From Pyrrhosoma nymphula (taxonomy: Eukaryota > Arthropoda > Insecta > Odonata > Coenagrionidae), in assembly GCA_963573305.1 (NCBI GenBank), contig OY754331.1, positions 68,065,275 through 68,129,274 on the forward strand: a stretch of 64,000 nt of DNA, read 5' to 3'. Below are positions 1 to 12,900 of the stretch, piece after piece (within the stretch, counting starts at the first letter, position 1; each line of letters starts with the position of its first letter). The notes below the pieces were generated by a model that was given only the letters and a program-made list of their open reading frames with translations, did not search any database and was not told the origin of the DNA. The translations under genes and the position numbers were made by a program.

Positions 1-1947
1 GCCCAAGATTCCGATTTGTGCTCGGTTCACACTTTCCAATTCCCCTGCTTTCCATCTCCTCACTCAGTCCGGTTTTCTAAAGCTATACAGGTTCATTATT
101 TGCTCGCCGTTCTCTTCGTGGCTCACTTTATGCCCGAACAACTCTCGTAAACTAATAGAAAACACAATCGAATTAAGGCATTCATCTAAGATAATCTATA
201 AATTGTTAAACGGTGAATTCACAATAAACGGTCGAATGATGCAATGAAACAAATAAGTTGATACGAATTTAATGATATAGCTCGTTAATATTTTGACGTT
301 AAAATGAAAAAAACTCATGTTTCTTTTGGAAAGAGTGAAATTAATAACACCCTCTGTTTCATTCTTACGCTTTCTCATTCTTCTTAGTCAGTCACACAAT
401 TTTACTGACAAGAGTGGACTAAATAAATTTATAAAAAAACCAAAGAACCAACTTCCAATATTTAAAACATATATGGTTGTATTTTGAAGCATTCATGCCG
501 TGAAATCTTAAAACTCGCAATATTTATAAACTTCAACAGCTATTTTGCTGTCATAAAGTGCAATACATATGATTCCACCCCTTATGTGATAGATAGTCTC
601 TCCAAAACGAGTCGAAACTAATCACCAAGATACATTTTTTCTCTTTCCCTCCTCATGAAATTTTAACGCTATTCCCAAAGCTTTACTTGAGTGCAGCTCT
701 AAGTCAATATCCGTTAAATCTGCACCTCATTGATACTTAAATAAAAATACGACTTGGAGTCACAAAACTCTGAGTCTAATATACGGATAAATGTTTCTCA
801 ACACAAAAATCAATTCAGTCGCAAAAGTAATAAAAAATCAAAAAGTACGTAAAACACTGCAATTCGTGACCGTTGTAAAAGAAATTAAGGCTAATAATTT
901 TCATCGCATTTCAATCAATAGCTAGTATATACAGGCAGATACTCACTGATCGGTTCTTGAGAGTAGCAGTTGGTAATTAATTACTAAATTGCGGATTCAT
1001 AACCAAAGAATGTAGTTGGCTTTGACCACAAGTCACTATTTTATTCATGAAGTCGTGAAATGGACCGTAAAAGGGATTTTAGTTAAATTTACTTTTTCTA
1101 AACTAAGGCATTAATTAAAAAATTTAAAAATGAATTAATTAATCAAAAAGTTACCGCCCATTGAAGCGAGTCACTTCATGCCATAAGAGGTCCGGTCAAT
1201 TTAAATACGTTTTACATTTACTTGAATGTAAGAGAAAGGTTGTTTGAACGAGCAAATCGCAAACGAAAGTGTAAAAAAAAAACAACAATCTTTTCTTTTT
1301 GGTGCACCATTTAACAAAGCAATTAAGTTTTACAAAATGTTATTGTTGTCATGAGCGAGACATCACGAAGACTGCAAGCTATATCAAATATTTCCTAGGC
1401 CCACCGCCTACGACACGGAGAACCGGTAAATCGGTCAGAGGAATACTCGAGGCAGAAAGAGCTTCGCGGAGGCCCTTGTGTCCTGAAATATCCCAACTCT
1501 GAACAAAGCCATAGTTACGCACGAAATAAACGACTGCTTTATTATGACCGGAGGACACTGGTGGGACGTGCGTGTAGAAGTCCGCGTGGACGTGCCCCGG
1601 GCGGCCTTTAAAGCACATTGGGGGGTCCCTCGGTCTCCCGCCTTATGAATCCATATACGTACATAGATTTCCATGGGCTAGTTGGGCCTCCCATGCATTT
1701 GGGCAGGGCCAATGTGGACTTATGCGTGAAGATGATAGTGGACGTGCCTAAGCAAGAAACGAGGAACCGATGTAATGGACGCGTGAGTATGTCGCGCAAC
1801 AGTAATATCGTACCGGAGAGTGCAACTCCCCATGATAGGTACAATAACAAAAGAAATGTACGATCAAAGAAATGTAGTGTGACGTGAGTAGTGTTTCTTA
1901 GCATGAGAGAGGTAAACGACATACAAGAGCTATGCGTGAAAAGTTAG

Positions 1948-1987
1948 TTTATGTTACCCATCTAGTTCCCTAGATGGGTAACATAAA
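1948..1987. repeat. Perfect 18-bp inverted repeat with 4-base loop
   Basis: The left arm TTTATGTTACCCATCTAG (1948-1965) and right arm (1970-1987) are exact reverse complements around TTCC. It is strong enough to fold in RNA or as a cruciform. It may be a hairpin-type repeat end; no protein-coding context is visible. Confidence 0.9.
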
Positions 1988-3139
1988 ATAGTAAAGTAAT
2001 AGAATACACATAGAATACATAAAAGGGGAAGATAATTAAAATTAAATTCATAAGTAATTAAAACTAATAAAGCACTACATTTAAAGTTGGTTGACATAGT
2101 TTATTGCCTATGAGTATTTTTTCCGTTTTTCAGTTTCATTTGTGCTTATTTTGGATTATTTTGTAATATTTAGCATTTAATAGGATTGCAACAAGAATAA
2201 TGCAAGCAATGAGAAATAGCGCAGGCCGGTAGTGAGAGTTCAGATTCCACCAAATCGTCCACTCTGTCAAAACCCGACCTTGTCCACAAAAATGTCTAGT
2301 CTATGCAGTGGCCAGAGCACATGCTTCCTATATCAATGGACCTGCCTCGATTTCAGGCACTGGCGTAAAATATTTCTGCAGAACTCAGTTCCCTACTTGA
2401 GTGCAATGCGGAGATCACTTTCAGCGCACTACTACGCACTCCGTCAGAAGGGATGCTTAATCGTTGGCCCCTTGGTGACATTCGTTTTGAGCAGGCTAAT
2501 GCCGAAGCCGTTTTTTCCTTTATTCTTCAAATAAACCTCCCCATTATATCCTACCCGGTTATCCTTTTTGCCGCAATTTACCTAGGTTGCTCGGCTCCTG
2601 GATACCACCCAAAATAACTAACCATAAATAACCACAAAGTTGATGAGCGACTTTGAACCCTTATGCTGCAAAGTTTATAGATATTTGAATTGATAAAATT
2701 GTGTGAATTTTACACGAGAAAAAATATTTTCATACACTGACAGCGGAGTCAGTCTTTACCGCACAAGCTCAAAAAATATTGTCCCTCTACTTTGGAGAAA
2801 GAGTATATCTCCATAGACATTGCATCTATAGTGGTAAATATATTTTCTTCCATGCAACAACAGGTTGAAAATAATGTTACAATTCCTGCGTGAAGCAATT
2901 CAAATTGCCAAAATAAAAATGTGAATATTTGTGTAGATACTTGGCATTTATTATGAATTAAACCAGTACAAAGCAGTGAAAGGGTTTAAATTTCCGGCGC
3001 TGCAAATCAAGAAGACAGGCGCCCTTATTCATAGATTTCGAGCTCAACCCGGGTTATGGTGGTTCCACCGTAAAATGACACAAATGTCTTTTCAGTAATA
3101 TTGTGGCGACTAACAGAAAACCTGATGTGAAAAACAAAA

Positions 3140-3690
3140 TCCTACCTTTCCACACAACTTTTTTCGCAAATTGAACTTGAAATTACATGGTTTTAAATGC
3201 GAGAATAATATTTCTCTATATAATATTAACGCAAATTTCGCCAAATAACTGTATATGAGGAGAAAAACTACAAGGATATTAAATGACAATGAAATTATGG
3301 CACTTGTGCTTCTTAGTTTCAGAATTATTAGTAAATAACTTCAGAGCTGGTGTCAAAATTTATTAAATCGATATAAATGGGTGAAACATAAATAAAAAGT
3401 AATATTTCCAGTCTGCTCATGTACAGAGTCATCTTCATTGCCTCCACGACAACTTCGAAAGGTTCGTAGTTAGCCTGGTGGCCATGTTGAGGACTCAGCT
3501 CATATGGCAAAAAAAATGCATTCATTAAAATATAATTGTCAAATACTCTGCATATTTTGTATCTTAATCTTGTTTCCTATTTGCATAAGTCTATCATCAG
3601 TGAAATGAATATTTTTTACGCAATACACGCGAAAATGAGGGATTAAGTATTTGTTTTGACTCACACCCGGCGTTGTTCCCGAGAGAAACT
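3140..3690 (+). repeat. Old dispersed repeat, related to 62990-63430
   Basis: Several blocks match the far end of the window in the same orientation and order: gaaaaac, then ataatatttctcta, then tcagtgaaa..aatatttt.tacgca, then agtatttgttt.gactcac. Similarity is patchy, so this is an old repeat family or old duplication. Confidence 0.5.
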
Positions 3691-6600
3691 TTAACGCCTG
3701 GCACATTTTACGTTAAACATCCTGCGAAGCCGAGTAACACATTTAGCTCCATCGGAATCCTCACCAATTTTTAGACCAGGACTGAGTAAAATATCATTGA
3801 ACCGAATTTGAAATAAAAGCCATTAAACAAGCTGAATGTGTTGCAAAAATATGCTATAAATTTAGCTTTCTTCGAGCTAACGCCGGCGTCAATGTAGTGG
3901 TAGTGAAACATGGTGACAGTTGCGCAGAGTGCCATTTTGGTGGAAGAGTCCTTTCCCTACGAACTGTCTCCGCATGAGGGAGTATGATAGTCTCCGCGTT
4001 TTAGTACCAGGGTTCCCTTAAGTCGCAAACCGTCATTGCCAACTTAAAAAGTCCCAAAACGTTATTAACACCAACTTTCTAGCTCCCTATGGCTCTTAAT
4101 CCAATTGTTTAGATGGGCTTCTCCATGGGTTGCGAACAATATAAGCGTATTTTGATCCAGCTTTTTTTGGATCAAAGGCATCGTCGTGGAACGCGCTTCT
4201 GAAACGTTCTCGCCATCTCAAGTTAAATGCAGTGATGTTGGCAGCGTTGTCTACCAAGAGCAGTCCACTCCACTCCGAAGCCGACCCCGTCCACATGAGC
4301 CTTCCCCATCTTAACGTAATATTTCACGCACACGACTGCCACCATGTTTCGCTAGCACTAACTGCCAGTCACGCGCAACAACGACGCTTAAAAAGTGGAT
4401 TTAAAGGGGAGCCGGACGAACTTCCTTGGACCTGCCGTGTAACACGATACTCGTTTCAGTACCGGAAATGGAACTCAATTCAGCTTACTCCACATTAAAT
4501 ACTGCAAGTCTCGGATGAACCCTTTCATACGATCTAACTCTGCGTTTAGGTTTCTGATATGGCTTTGTTTTTGTCCATACATGGTGCATTATTAACACTT
4601 TTGTAATAAAGGAAAACTCCTTTTACAGTAATCGTTAAATTTTAAGGTATCTTCATTGATCCAGGAGCAAATTTTATAAGTACTGGTAAACTCACAACTC
4701 ACATGATATCATACCGCTTCGTGATGAAAAAAATGCAGAGTGGATTTTAGCTCCGCCATCGGCATCTCCTTGGAATGCTCTAATCGTCAGTGATAGGTAG
4801 TTTGATGCAAGACTCGGATAAAAAGTAATCATTGTACTTATTTCTGTTTTCACACTGAAAATCGAATTAGAATCTTTCATAGTAAACGATTGAACATTTT
4901 ACACGATATGATTTTGACTATGCCGAATTAGGTTTGATTTTCAGTTATGACATATGCTTAGAGTAAAACGGTATTCAGACTTGGTCAAACAGAAGTATCA
5001 ATCCAACCGTTGGCCCACTGATCGTAGGCAACGCGTCCTTCGACCGCGGTAGTCAAAAGCAGCCCACGGGGAGACTACAGGTCCCACACGAATGCTTCTC
5101 ACGTTACTCCCCGACGCCCATTGTGAAGATTTCCATCAATAATCGCTGGAGTTGTATCCAAGACGGGAAAATTGTGCACGTGACAAGAAAAGGAATGGAG
5201 GGGTGCTATGTGGAAAATTCGGAAGGACGCGCCACTCGAGACGAAAAGGAAGAGTTGACCACAGCATGAAGTTAGAACTGAAGCGGTCGATGAATCGAGT
5301 TGGACCGAATGGATATTTCGATTGTCTCGGGCCACGAGCGTAGTAGTGGTGAGGGCAATCAATGTTCAACGGAATTCATCCTGCGATACGAAATAAATTT
5401 GCTCCATAAAAAAAACATGAGAAAATTAACCCAAATGATAGCGATCTAGTGAGTGTAGTGTGAAAAATATGAACTTTTAATGAAAAAGTAAAAGAATATA
5501 CGCTCGAAGGTTCGATTTAGGATGACCTCGTTGGACATTTTATGAGTATGAGAATAGACGGAGGTACGCTTTTCTCTCGTTAAAATTTACGCCAACTAAC
5601 CAATAGTATGATGTGTTTTGTGACTACCCAACTTCCGGTAACCACTGCTCCATCTTAACACTGATGTCCATCAACGACTAAAGTTAACTGGTCATTATAT
5701 TAAAGGGTCTAAATTATATGTTTATGCCTGTAAAAATTATTTTTTAAATTATAAAACAGTTTATATTCATTAATTATCTGATCAAAATTAACGTGAAAGG
5801 ATAACTGTTAAACAAGATCCTTAAAACTAATAAGCACTGACAATTAATTTTGCGTCGCCGAATGGCAATCATTTGAGCCCAAATCATGTCAGATTATCTC
5901 CACGAGATTTGTTTAGGGCATACTTTTAATGTGTTAAGACGATCCCCTGCAACGGCTCTAGCAGTCGAAATAATTTTACTCCTACATTATAGTCAATATA
6001 TTTAATTTTTCCCAGATCTCCCTTTCACTATTTGAACAATCGCTTCACCGCCTGACACTCTCAGAACTGTAAGAAAGTGAGTAAATTTTCCGCAGGCAAA
6101 TCTCATGCCAGGTGGTGAAATTCAAACTGAAAAGTTTCTCGCCAAAGAAAGAATCCACATAAAGCGTGAGTAGCAAGGCCTAATGCCAAAATACGGGAGA
6201 GTTGTACCGCTGTTGTATCTCATTCATCACTTTACATTCCAGGAGATAAACTAAAATAATGCTCATCGAAGGCAATACTTAAGATAAGGATAGCCCATTC
6301 AATCGAGAGCTCTTCCTTCATTTTATAAACTATAAACCTTTTCTATTAGATTATGGCTTCAGTATATCGTGAAAAAATGGGTTTTGCTACTAAAGATTCA
6401 ATATTACTCATCATAAGTTAAAGATTAAACGCTTTCTGGATGAATACTCAAGAAGAAATGATACATTGTCGAACTAGCGAAGTAGAATTTCGAAAGATAC
6501 CTATTTGCTTCATAAAACGAAATAGCAAAGTGAAAAAGTCTACATCAAGTACATGCATTGATTAAATTTCCACTCATTCGGGTTCAAACCAAATCTCATC

Positions 6601-6741
6601 AAATAAAAATCTTATGTGAAATTCCAATGTCCTCAAAAAATATTTGGACCAAAAGTGGTCAAAATTATTTTCCTCAATAGTCTGCTTCGATTCAAAACAA
6701 TTACTCACGATCATGATATCGTGAAGTCAACACAAAAGTAT

Positions 6742-6801
6742 GCGCAAATAGATGCTCAAATAGATGCTCAAATAGATGCTCAAATAGATGCGCAAATAGA
6801 C
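6742..6801 (+). repeat. 12-bp minisatellite, 5 copies
   Basis: The unit GCKCAAATAGAT repeats five times with one or two substitutions. In one frame it reads AQID repeated, but the surrounding frame has no other support as coding. Confidence 0.9.
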
Positions 6802-7387
6802 GCTCTCAATATCGTCCTCAATGAAAACAGCGTAATCATAGGGAGAGGATAAATAGATTTTAAAAAGCACTCCGAGATATCCAAGGAAGCCAACGAGATG
6901 AGTCATAAGTGTTACAAGCCTACTGTAGCAACTTGGATGGGAATCGTTCTCAGTCCGTCGCGTCGGTTAACATTTATACTTAATTTTTCAAATAAGTCTC
7001 GAACCGATCTCATTTCTGGTGACGACGGAAACATTTTACGAAACATGACATTTCACGGTAGATTAGGTCGTGAGAATAAAAATAGGGAAATCGACGGTAA
7101 AAAAGGCAATTTTAAAATTTAATTTTTCTGCGAACGATGAGAGGCTATAACAGCTCCCACTGAGACTTGATAATTAGGTTTTTCCATTGGTAGAAGAGCT
7201 AATTATTTTATTTCCTCTCTAATGCTGGTGTCTTCGTTTGTTTAGCAGTAAGTACTAACAACACGCCTCGCATGCTTCCTGTATAACTCTTATAGATATC
7301 TCTGTACATTTATTTAATTGCAAAATTCACTCATGCTAATAGTTTTAATAACATTGGTAGCATATAGTGAAGTACATGTTGCTGAAA

Positions 7388-7448
7388 AATCACCCCCCTG
7401 CCACACGCCCTTGAGGTGGCTTCCCAGGAACTAGGTAGATACGGATGA
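7388..7448 (+). mobile_element. LINE 3'-end fragment
   Basis: The sequence cctgccacacgcccttgagg followed by tggctt and a degraded tagat-type tail resembles the 3' end of arthropod non-LTR elements. A related end in reverse orientation is seen near 25340-25400 attached to reverse-transcriptase remnants. Confidence 0.45.
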
Positions 7449-9767
7449 GTTAATTTTCAACGCTATCTCTACTGCAATATATATGCAGCCCTTGCGGAAT
7501 CCCATTGAAAGTCAGTTTCTAGCTACGCCCGTTGCCAATGATAAATGATTCACGAAACATTACGAAGCAAGAAAGAAAAAACATTACCATAAAACCATTC
7601 ATTGCATAATATCTAAGGAAAATCGTATTTTATCAAAAATGGCATTAAATCGGATATCGTTTAAATCACTCAAGGGAGTAGGAGGGAGAGAAAGCTCGTA
7701 GTATTATTTATGACCGCAATTTGTACAAAAATTGGTGAACACAATCCACTTTCTCAACATACCTATGAAAAGGTGTAATACCACTGGCACATGGATGGAT
7801 TTGGTCGTCTTCCAAAAGAAGCCCGAAGTTTTTTTTAAGGATTAATGATGTTTGCCAGGGAAAGTTAAGCATGACTTGCCTTGAATGAAAGTCTACATAA
7901 ATGTTCCAATAAAACCTTGTGGCAAGATTAACGTAGAAATTTTACGACGGGGAAAGGCGCTAAAACACTATATATAATGCTGTTTTAATTGGGACGATTT
8001 AATAATTATCAGCAGTAGTTTAAACAGAACATTTTCTCCTCAAATGTAACATTTTAATCTTCAGTATGCGAAATCACATGGATTATCTTCCTTCCCTACG
8101 TCAGCAGTCGACCAGATGTCATGCATTTAAAAAGCGGCCAGCAACTATTGCGTGTACACGTGCCACATTTTACATAAAATTTGATTAAAAGCAGGCGATT
8201 GTCACTCTTAAGTAAGGATATAAGATATCAGACGGTTTAATTTAAATATCGTTTTCTTGGCGTTCTCCAACAAACCTTTCGCGTGCCATAGGTAGCAGAT
8301 TGCTGCATTAAGGCATCAGAAATACCTTAGAAAGATCTGAACTTAAATGTGGCGGCATGGTGAAAATATATGCATAGGTATTCCAAATATCCGACGAGGT
8401 GAAATATAAAAAACTTAACAAAACCATGAAAAATCCATGAGTAACGGACTTAGGGTCAATAGTAGGAAGTTCATAGGCAAAGATATTAGTCGATGTTTCA
8501 TACGTATAGGTTTAAGAATTTATCGGAATAAGAAAACTTTTGATGAGTATTTTCTCTGGGTTGAAATTCGATTTTTTCCATTGTTCTTAAGCGACCAACG
8601 TGCGCAAAATCAGTCATTCTTACTTCTCAGCCGCGAACAGTTGGGCGTATTTTCTTACCATCGGACCTTATTTCATTTAAAAAAAGAAAGAGTCCACGAA
8701 AAGTCAAAATTTTTGCAACGTGAAACTTGGCGATACTAATAATAAAAAAGTACCGGAAAAAGTTTTACTGTATTATTCATAAAACCCTGCGATGGTCTCT
8801 TAAAGGAATGTTTTTATCCCAATTAATTTAATATTCGGATAACTGATAGGAAGCAAACAGTCAAATTAAGGCTACTACTTTCAACCTTGAGCACGACATA
8901 TGACTTACAGTTGAGACAAGGTACATACATACATAATACTAGGCCAAATTTGTATATAAAGGATAGAAATTAAAAAAATACTTTGACGGCCCAATTATTT
9001 TCCTAAAAAACATTAATATCAACCCCTTTCACTTTTAAATTGAAATGCGCTTATTGTTCAAATTATGACGCTAAAGTAAATTCATGCAGGAGGACGCAAA
9101 ATGAGATCTTGATACTATTTACAGCACTACGTTCCTACACAGCGTGACACTGCAGCGCATTAAGTGGCTTTCAAACAAGTCCAATAATGAGATCCCAGTT
9201 TCACCCTATTTCTAATTGAACGCACTTAGAACTCGTGAATCGATTGACACTATAGTATGATACTTTACAATTTCTTCTTACACTAACACAAAGAAGAGTT
9301 TTTGTCAAAAAAATTAAGGATAAAAGTGTGAGAGTTAAAATCGTAATATTATATTTTCATGTGAATAAGCACGCATTGAACACTAATGATAAAGAAATCA
9401 ATTTAAGAATTTTTCACGGACGTTTTAGCAAAACAAAACTATTCTTTATAGTCCGTCATTATGGGACAGAAAAACAATACATTCTAAAAAGGTGTGGACG
9501 GTGAGACTGAAAGTTCATGTGTGCACACAAGACCGCGTAAGTATGCGCTGAAATCAAATCATCCTGGCATTCTGAGCCACATTTTCTTCTTCTAACCATT
9601 GAACCAAAATAAAACTATGTTGGATAGAACCTTAATGTGTAGAAATTTTGTTCTCCTTCAATTCTGAGGAAGGGTACAGTACCTTTCCAACTCTCTCTAT
9701 TCAACCAGCAACAACGAGGTTGGAGAAAAAATTCACTCACCCCTGTCCAAATTGACTCCGTTTGCAG

Positions 9768-9919
9768 GACGCCTTGTCCAGAGAGCGACGGGCTTTGGCA
9801 CTGGCCATGGAATTCGCAGAGCGGGAAGCGGAGAAGGGAAGGCGAAGGCAGGAGATGCTGGCCAAGAACGAGGGCGCGCTGGCCAGGAAGCAGATGGAAG
9901 AACAGCTGAAGAAGGAGGA
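9768..9919 (+). CDS. Exon 1 of the chain (first visible), charged helix
   Basis: Acceptor tttgcag precedes 9768 and the donor gtacgt starts at 9920. It starts in phase 0 and ends with 2 extra bases (GA). It encodes about 50 residues beginning DALSRERRALALAMEF, rich in Arg, Glu, Lys and Ala. It is notably more GC-rich than its surroundings. Because it begins at a splice acceptor, an upstream exon ending in phase 0 is required. An internal ATG (LAMEF) could serve as a start only if transcription began inside the intron. Confidence 0.8.
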
Positions 9920-12900
9920 GTACGTATGGATGAGTAGTTTGCATGCGATATAAATTAGCAGAAATTTACAGATCATTGTACATCCAGAACAATACATAGA
10001 ATTAGAATTTTAGAAGTATAAAGAGATATCAGACCATCTTAAGAACTAGACAGCTAGAATAGAAAACAGCAGCTATCACAATATCTTGATAAAAAGGATA
10101 GCTTAGAACTTATCCATACTTATACTACATCTCCAACCAAGGTGTCAGCAATTAACTGTCATTTTCAAGGTACAATTTATGTGCAAAGGTTTACTTACCT
10201 TACATATTACCTGGACCAAAAAGGAGGAGGGTGGTTGGTGAGTAGGTGCGACCAAAGAGGAAAAATCATCCACTTTGAGCGGAACTCGGACCGGAATCCC
10301 ACGATATCGCGCCGGGTGCTTTGACAAGCTACCAAAGGAATTCTTCTCCAAATTAGAATTTATCATGAGTTGTTTACCTATTTGTTAATGAGTGGGCTAA
10401 GTGTGGTATGGTGAGGAGGCAATACAAGGAATCAGAAGCCTTAGCGGCTGGCGTCAATCACTTCCTCACTTCCGTCGGGAGATTGATTGACGACAGAGGG
10501 GAATGAGCATCATATTAGTGGTATTTGACCAGAGATCCTTTTGAACCCTTTAGAGGAGTTCACAATTACAAACATTTAAAATAAATTGTACTTTCCATCC
10601 TTTGGATTGTATGTGTAACACTTCTGGGACAAAATCAATAGCATGTCCACATTCTACTAAATTTCTGGCAAAATTGAAAGTCTTATAACATTTTCAAAAC
10701 ACTTTTTTTATATTCCTCGGTTCTAGTTCCTATTTTCCTCTTCGTTTGGCCGATCTACTTTCCATCACAATTGTTTTTTTTATAAAAATTACTTGGTTAC
10801 ACGAATTTAGGCCTGAATCAGTCTCTTACATTCGTATATTCCATCACAAGTTTTTAAAAGCAGAATTTATAGCGGAAATCAACTCCTGGGGAGAGAGACC
10901 GTCTTAGAGTACCTATCCTACCCACCGACTACACAATAGGTTTATTGGACAGTCCCTGGCTTAACTTCCCTTTTCGGAGTCCTCCATTAACTTTTCTAGA
11001 CACAACTGTATTTGCTCGCCAACAAGTCTCCCTAAAGTTTCTGATAGCCCCAGCCTCTCCTTGTGCCCTCCAGAATTTCACTTTCCTTCCTTCCTCTTCC
11101 GCGTTTACCAAGCGTTTGCCCTCTTTCACCCTCCTCAACAAGCCCTAACCTTCGAACACGTTCTCCATCCACTTCTTCTGCCTTTTCTGAATATCCGCAA
11201 TTTATTTCTTTCTTCTCCCACCACAAACAGAAACTCCTCGTTCGTCTTCCTCGCTTCCCATCTCACCGTTCGGAATAGTTTTCCCTAAGCTATATCGTAT
11301 TCTTGACGGGCCCTTGTAAATACGATAATTAGCGCCATTTTCTTGTCCTATTTTACAAAGGATAGCCATCATTCCACTTAGAACCACGCCACTTACTTTC
11401 TACCACTGCATGTTTGTCGAACGCACATGATTGTTCCACAAGGATTCCCTAGCAGATTAAGATATCAACCCAGGAGTGGCTGAAGAGAACACTCCGTATG
11501 AGTTACCATTTATGAAAGAGATACCACCTTCGAGATCGAACAGAACAACCGAATTGATTTGTCATCAATTCACAACCCCCGAGAAGGGCTCAAATTCGCG
11601 ACCTGTGATTATAAGATTACAAGCTCGGAGCATGGCATAAGCAAACGTAAGATTTTCAGGGAAATGGAAGTAGATGACACACCTCCACAATCACTTCACG
11701 CTGTCACTAAATAAGATTTATATCTTTTCACCGTGTTTTTTTTATATTTTAATTAATTTTCTTACGACCTATCAAGAAAGACATTTTCATCATTTTCTTT
11801 CGAAGTTCCAGTCATGATTAAAAGCACAAATCAAGCATTGCGAGATAAATGTTTTTGTTCTTTGTTTCACTATTGCGTTATAAAATATAAATAAAAAGTT
11901 ATAAATATTACAATTATGAAAATTACAAATACATTTTTAATGGGTACACCTGCCATGACTACGAAATTCCTTTGGCAATATAAGTATACACTGTGATAGC
12001 TATTGCATACTACTCCCTAATACTGTCTCAGCCTCCCTAATCATATTCCTAAAAAAAAGTCTCACCCTCGGGTTAGTAACGTATACGAGAGTATCGCAGC
12101 ATTTCAAAGAAGACCTTCTATCCTTTTCCAAACGTGCCTCAGATTGAAGAAATTTGTTGTTCTTTAATGCACTGGATATTGCGTTATAATGATGTAAATA
12201 CAAATTAAACCAACAAAAATTCTAATTTTTAATATTGCAAATACATTTAATTTTTTATGGAAACACCTACCACTATAACGAAATTGTGGCAATAAGGATA
12301 CATTGTTATAGCAGTCAAATACCACTCCCTAATACTGTCACAGCCGGCTTAATCATATTCTTTCAAAACAATGTCTCACCTTCGGGTTATTAACGAATAA
12401 AAAAGTATGGCAGCATTTTAAAAAAGACCCTCCCACTTTCCTTTGCCAAACCTGCCTCAGGTTGAAGAGGAAAATCGAAACGCGCCGGAAGCATGAAAAG
12501 TGGCTGGAGAAATACAGGAGAGAACAACAAATTCAGAGACTAGCACGCTCACAAGCCCGGGAGAAAAAAGTCCGCGAATGCATGGCAAAGGCAGCCCAAT
12601 CCACCAGACAGCGGACTATTAGAACTATTAGGAAATGGCGGGCGCAAGAAAAATTTCGAAGACGTCAGCAAAAGGAGAAGATCAAGCGGAAGGAAGCGAA
12701 GGAACAAGAGGTGAGTACCTAAGTGTAACTTTACACTAGAAAGTTACTTCCACAAGTTTCTTCCGCACGAGCTTGCAGAGGATTCTACTCTGATGAAACA
12801 TTTTTCACAAGTTAGTGCAGAGCCTGATAGGTTGGTTGCTGTTTGGACTGGCAACAATACGCTTCTGCAAGCGATTTGCTGACACTTTTAGAAGTTATGG

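Larger units (their letters stand above)
1..9767. other. Upstream/intergenic DNA, no gene seen
   Basis: AT-rich sequence with only short, unconvincing frames. GC- and CpG-richer patches lie at about 1385-1780, 3880-4450 and 5020-5340, but I could not chain exons from them. The missing 5' exon(s) of the split gene could be here or beyond the window start. Items that can be supported (hairpin, minisatellite, LINE tail, old repeat) are listed separately. Confidence 0.6.

Noticed and set aside
1379..1922. Several overlapping frames in a GC-rich patch
   Set aside because: Frames on both strands overlap through composition only; no domain, splice pattern or homologous motif was recognised.
4096..5362. 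Frames of 60-88 codons on both strands
   Set aside because: Mutually overlapping, with no conserved motifs or usable splice sites linking them to exon 1.
11570..11645. tRNA-like segment on minus strand (gcgaatttgagccc)
   Set aside because: Only a loose B box; no A box at the right distance.
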